A stretch of DNA of 64,000 nucleotides from Parachryseolinea silvisoli (GTDB lineage Bacteria > Bacteroidota > Bacteroidia > Cytophagales > Cyclobacteriaceae): the NCBI RefSeq assembly GCF_021190955.1, contig NZ_JAIOAO010000001.1, positions 248,001-312,000 of the forward strand. The letters run 5' to 3'. This document shows, piece by piece, positions 60,717 to 64,000 of the stretch; position 1 is the first letter of the stretch, and each line of letters begins with the position of its first letter. The notes under the pieces are model-generated. The model was not told the origin of the DNA. It made no database searches and was given only the letters and a program-made list of their open reading frames with translations. The position numbers and the translations under genes were made by a program.

Positions 60717-60725
60717 AGGTGAACG

Positions 60726-60747
60726 AATGATCAGAAAATGATCAGAA
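60726..60747. repeat. Tandem 11-base repeat AATGATCAGAA x2
   Basis: Two exact adjacent copies (60726-60736 and 60737-60747), each containing the palindrome TGATCA, 11 bases after the SPW stop and upstream of the alcohol dehydrogenase. The one-turn spacing would suit a dimeric regulator controlling the dehydrogenase operon. Confidence 0.45.
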
Positions 60748-60758
60748 CAAGTATAATC

Positions 60759-61157
60759 TTAGTGAGCGCGCGAATGGGCCGTCGCGTGTCCCCGCGCCGC
60801 ATTCGCGTACGGGTTGGGATCGGTCATGATCGATACAGCAATCTCCATCAAACCGAGCACGACGTGCGGCACATATACATAATCGCTAAATCCAAAGATC
60901 CACGGCGATAGCGTCAGGAATACACCCGAGGCCAGGTCCAACCACAGATGTGTACGCATCGACAACAGCTTCACCGGACCCAGCTCATAGTTCGTCAGCA
61001 AACTATAGACAATGGCGGCGGCCCCGAGCGAGATCGGCACCCAGCTCTCGGCACCATTGCGCCAGAATCCAAAGACCCAGGGTGTCAGCACCAGGAATGC
61101 GCCCACGAGATAATCTAATACTCCGTGGACGCGTGTCGGTATTATTTTCATACGCAT
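60759..61157 (-). CDS. SPW repeat-containing membrane protein
   Basis: 132 residues with four helices arranged as two repeats. Each repeat has the family motif: 'LTPWVFGFWRNGAESW' in the first and 'LSPWIFGFSDYVYVPH' in the second. The opening 'IPTRVHGVLDYLVGAFLVL' is typical. Function is unknown; SPW proteins recur in stress-type gene groups. The start may be 61157 or the ATG two codons later. It is 112 bases upstream of the alcohol dehydrogenase on the same strand. Confidence 0.85.
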   Translation of the reverse strand: MRMKIIPTRVHGVLDYLVGAFLVLTPWVFGFWRNGAESWVPISLGAAAIVYSLLTNYELGPVKLLSMRTHLWLDLASGVFLTLSPWIFGFSDYVYVPHVVLGLMEIAVSIMTDPNPYANAARGHATAHSRAH

Positions 61158-61589
61158 GTAGTTTTGTGCTTATGAACAAAAGCAATGCCCGGGGATGTCC
61201 CCAGCGAAAAGCGCTCGCAACTAACGCAACAGACCAGTTTTACCCGGCCGTAAAGGATGTTTACATCAGTGTAATGCCGGAGGTTACAGCGTAGTCAGAA
61301 ATCTTTCCTGGTTTTCCCCGAGGAAATGGGAGCAGCGTCCTGCACTGCGTGTCGATGAATGTCCACAGACAATTGGGGTAATCTTTTCCGGGTAGTACCC
61401 TACGCCCACCCTTCGCCGCCGGGAACATCTGGGTATACTGGCGTCCGATGACATCTTTCAAATGCCGGTGCTATCCCTAAATATACCTCGCCCTACACGA
61501 GAGTAGCGACCAGACCTCCCATGGCATAATTTTTTGCAATGAAAATTGTAACGCCCTGAACTTCCACCATCACGCGTGGTATTCCAGCC
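61158..61589. other. 432-base region without a convincing gene
   Basis: A 66-codon minus-strand frame (61261-61461) has no recognisable features and an uneven composition. The strip must contain the promoters of the divergent SPW and DprA-like genes. No repeat or hairpin of note was seen. Confidence 0.4.
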
Positions 61590-62477
61590 ATGCAGCTAAC
61601 CCTTCATGACGATAGTGCCAGCCCCTTTAACACGCGCGATCTGTTGCGCGAGATGGCTGCGTACGAAGCCTTGTGGGCCCGGCCGCAAATGACCATGGCC
61701 AGGCTGGCAGCCTTCTTTGCCCGGTACCCCGGCCAGTCACCTTCATCGCTCGTCGATCCACAGGAGATCGCGCGATATGCCGAAAGGCTCGCCACACTTA
61801 AGCTCCCGTCGCAGCGACCCGGCGTGCTGCTTTACGGCACGCCCGATTATCCCACGCGCCTGCGCGACGCCGAGCATCCGGTCGAGCTACTGTATTACCG
61901 CGGCGACGTGCGCTTACTACAAACGCGAATGGTCACCGTCGTCGGCACCCGACACCCCACACCAGAAGGCCTTGCGCGTACGGCGAAGCTCGTTACGCAG
62001 CTCGTCCACGACGGCATCACGATCGTTTCCGGCCTTGCTGCCGGCATCGATGCGGCGGCTCACCGCATCGCGTTGGAGAATAATGGACACACCGTGGGGG
62101 TCATTGGCACCCCGGTTAACCACGCGTATCCTGCGGAACATGCTGCGTTGCAAGAAACCATTGCACAGCAACACCTGCTCATCAGCCCAGTGCCCTATTG
62201 GCTCCACAGCCAGCAGGATTATAAGCAGAATAGTAAATTCTTCCCGGAGCGAAACAAGGTGAGCGCTGCGCTGAGCGAAGCCTCCATCATTGTCGAAGCG
62301 GGCGATATGTCGGGCACGCTTGGACTGGGGCGCGCGGCGCTATATCAGAAACGGAAGTTGTTTGTGTTAGAGAGTAGCGTCTCCGACGATTCGCTTCGCT
62401 GGCCGAAACAGTTCGAGGCGATGGGCGCGATCGTGGTTAGAAGCTATACTGATATTCGAAAGGCACTTCAATTATAG
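61590..62477 (+). CDS. DprA-like (SMF family) protein, atypical
   Basis: 295 residues. The Rossmann-like DprA core is clear: 'VTVVGTRHPTPEGLARTAKL', 'GITIVSGLAAGIDAAAHRIA', 'NGHTVGVIGTPVNHAYPAEH' and 'KFFPERNKVSAALSEASII' followed by 'VEAGDMSGTLGLGRAALYQK'. DprA binds single-stranded DNA and loads RecA during transformation. This copy differs from a standard DprA: the usual 'SGSL.TA..A' segment and the following 'VPG' are changed ('LFVLESSVSDDSLRWPKQFE'), and the C-terminal winged-helix domain is missing. It may be a paralogue with another role, so the symbol is withheld. No competence or defence gene is adjacent. Confidence 0.78.
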   Translation: MQLTLHDDSASPFNTRDLLREMAAYEALWARPQMTMARLAAFFARYPGQSPSSLVDPQEIARYAERLATLKLPSQRPGVLLYGTPDYPTRLRDAEHPVELLYYRGDVRLLQTRMVTVVGTRHPTPEGLARTAKLVTQLVHDGITIVSGLAAGIDAAAHRIALENNGHTVGVIGTPVNHAYPAEHAALQETIAQQHLLISPVPYWLHSQQDYKQNSKFFPERNKVSAALSEASIIVEAGDMSGTLGLGRAALYQKRKLFVLESSVSDDSLRWPKQFEAMGAIVVRSYTDIRKALQL

Positions 62478-62482
62478 TGACA

Positions 62483-64000
62483 CTATGCCTTTCTCAAAAA
62501 AACCAACACCCCCAGCACCGATACCGTCAACACCCCGAAAGCAGACAGCAGCATCATAATATCCCGCACATTCTTCCCGGCCCAATCCATCAGCAAGAAC
62601 TTATGAAATATAGCAAACGAATAGCCCTCTATACGATCCGTAGCGCCAATACTCGCCGCGAGCCGCGATGTCGCTGTCTCAATATACAAAGCATGGTCAT
62701 CAGGCGTATCATATTGCAAGCGCACGACCGGGAGCCGCTTGAAAACAAATCCATACTCCCGGCTTTCAAACTTCGGAACGATCTCCGCTTTTAAGAGCGT
62801 AGCATCCTGATCCACGCCCGAACTTTGCACATCTCCCATTTCTTCACAACACGCCGCCGTCATGTTCGTGGCGTGGCTCAGCACGGCGAGGAACTTCTTG
62901 CCTAGAAATTTAGCATAGGCGATATCCCCGTTCTGCCATACCATCCCATCGACAGCATCAATGTATACTGTTTGCGCGGGTTCATCGTCATTGGGCAAAT
63001 AAAACGCCTGAAAGTAATCGTGTTTACTTTTTCGTACGATGGAAAGGTTGTGCAGCCGTTCCCAGTCAACATCCAGTGCCAGCGATACCGTCGTCAACTC
63101 GCGTGTCAGGATGGCCGGCTCGTATGCCATCTCGGGCAATACATTTGGTTCGAGCTTACGGGTAGCGTGAAACGCACCGCTGAACGTAAACGTCAGTGTA
63201 ATGAAAGCTGTCGCGACCCCAATCTGCCGGTGATACTTCCGAATGCCCTTCTTCTCGGTCGCGCTGCTAAGTTTTTTAAATCGCCTCCAGAACAAGCCAT
63301 AGATCACAATGCCGGTGACCGCCGACGCCAGGATCACTCCCAGCAACGCCACCATGATCGTAATGCGCAACGTGTTATTCGTAATGTTGCCGATGAAGGC
63401 CCAATTATGAAAATTATCGAATACCCACAGAAATGCCTTGCGCGAGGTCGTATTAAAAGTACCTAACCGGCTCGAAGCAGTTTCGATATATACATCCATA
63501 CCGTCCGGCCGGTCAAAGCTTACTTTCCAAACCGGCAGGTAGCGGTTCACATATTTGTACTGCTGGTTAAACTCCTTTTGCTGCGTGACCGAGGTGATGG
63601 CGCTCTGTTGATCGTCCAGGAAATAGCGCGCCATAAACTCGGCGTATTTCTTATCACCGTCCTGGAGCAGCTCGCCGGTGGCCGCGCTGTAATACCGCAG
63701 GTAGCCGTCAATGCCCTTTACTTGATAAAAGGTTTGGCCATTGAAAGCGACCATGCGAAAGTTCTTGAAGTCGGCGACCTTGTTCCGCGTCAGCACCTCT
63801 TGCAGGGACAGTGTGATCTGCGCCTTGTCGAGCGTCTTCGGCATCATAACTTCGCGTGCGATCGTCGGCTTGAACCAATGCGACAGGAACGGGTGCATCA
63901 ATCCCGAAAGGCACCAGAATATGACGGGTATGATCGTCACCAGGCCGATCGTGCGATGCCATGCATAGATTTTACGCCGAAGCGTGGTGGTTAGATTCCC
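62483..64000 (-). CDS. PepSY-domain membrane protein (5' truncated by window edge)
   Basis: At least 505 residues. The frame is open to position 64000, so the start is outside the window; the GTG at 63940 is internal, because the preceding codons encode the family opening 'RRKIYAWHRTIGLVTIIPVI'. PepSY-associated helices ('WAFIGNITNNTLRITIMVAL', 'VIYGLFWRRFKKLSSATEKK', 'HRQIGVATAFITLTFTFSGA') alternate with two periplasmic PepSY regions ('YFLDDQQSAITSVTQQKEF', 'DGMVWQNGDIAYAKFLGKKF'). A last helix 'VLTVSVLGVLVFLRKA' ends it. Such proteins often accompany TonB-dependent iron uptake and may reduce siderophore iron; that link is family knowledge only. It converges on the DprA-like gene. Confidence 0.87.
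   Translation of the reverse strand, partial: GNLTTTLRRKIYAWHRTIGLVTIIPVIFWCLSGLMHPFLSHWFKPTIAREVMMPKTLDKAQITLSLQEVLTRNKVADFKNFRMVAFNGQTFYQVKGIDGYLRYYSAATGELLQDGDKKYAEFMARYFLDDQQSAITSVTQQKEFNQQYKYVNRYLPVWKVSFDRPDGMDVYIETASSRLGTFNTTSRKAFLWVFDNFHNWAFIGNITNNTLRITIMVALLGVILASAVTGIVIYGLFWRRFKKLSSATEKKGIRKYHRQIGVATAFITLTFTFSGAFHATRKLEPNVLPEMAYEPAILTRELTTVSLALDVDWERLHNLSIVRKSKHDYFQAFYLPNDDEPAQTVYIDAVDGMVWQNGDIAYAKFLGKKFLAVLSHATNMTAACCEEMGDVQSSGVDQDATLLKAEIVPKFESREYGFVFKRLPVVRLQYDTPDDHALYIETATSRLAASIGATDRIEGYSFAIFHKFLLMDWAGKNVRDIMMLLSAFGVLTVSVLGVLVFLRKA

Noticed and set aside
61261-61461. 66-codon minus-strand frame in the SPW/DprA-like gap
   Set aside because: No motif, no membrane segment and no start signal; kept only as a note on the gap.

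Overview
The window looks like chromosomal DNA of a free-living Bacteroidota, most likely a Cytophagales member of the Chryseolinea/Ohtaekwangia kind. That placement is inferred from gene content: a SusC/SusD pair, a giant secreted protein with a C-terminal type IX secretion (T9SS) sorting domain, a PorE-like OmpA protein, an Npt-type transporter fused to HEAT repeats, and several promoters of the Bacteroidota form TTTG-N19-21-TAnnTTTG. Coding density is high. No tRNA, rRNA, CRISPR array, insertion sequence or prophage was recognised.

Layout. 1-4827 (+): a tripartite RND efflux operon (TolC-like, cut by the left edge; lipoprotein adaptor; pump). 4912-12593: HrpB helicase, a ceramidase-like membrane protein, a di-haem cytochrome c, a small membrane protein, and a deacetylase-like/GNAT pair. 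12657-14987 (-): the PorE-like protein. 15311-31799 (+): a tightly packed six-gene unit made of an Npt/HEAT/cNMP-like fusion, a three-module TIR-like protein, an nSTAND1 ATPase with one membrane segment and a WD40 domain, an outer-membrane barrel, a propeller lipoprotein, and a 2079-residue T9SS cargo protein. 31796-34186: an HsdR-N-like nuclease-fold protein, AMP nucleosidase, and an HTH/PIN toxin-antitoxin pair. 34198-48009 (-): an MFS exporter, then an eight-gene operon reading SusC, SusD, two DoxX-like proteins, SoxD-like cytochrome, SoxC-like sulfite dehydrogenase, FAD oxidoreductase, YeiH-type transporter. 48155-56424: YceI, a MarR-GNAT fusion, an MqsR-like/Panacea toxin-antitoxin pair, DinB, a PAS histidine kinase with a response regulator, a flavin oxidoreductase and an unknown protein. 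56509-61157: a general-stress-type cluster (DUF6766, DUF2243, YciE/F ferritin-like, two small unknowns, Zn alcohol dehydrogenase, SPW). 61590-64000: a DprA-like protein and a PepSY membrane protein cut by the right edge.

Two assemblies stand out. The 15.3-31.8 kb unit contains parts for every layer of the envelope: surface protein, barrel, lipoprotein, a single-pass ATPase whose WD40 part is predicted to be periplasmic, cytosolic TIR-like modules and a nucleotide-transporter fusion. I propose that it is a trans-envelope signalling or conflict system. The 35.6-47.9 kb operon combines TonB-dependent uptake with periplasmic sulfite oxidation and possible anion export, which suggests use of an organosulfur or inorganic sulfur substrate. 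Both functions are inferences from gene content and order.
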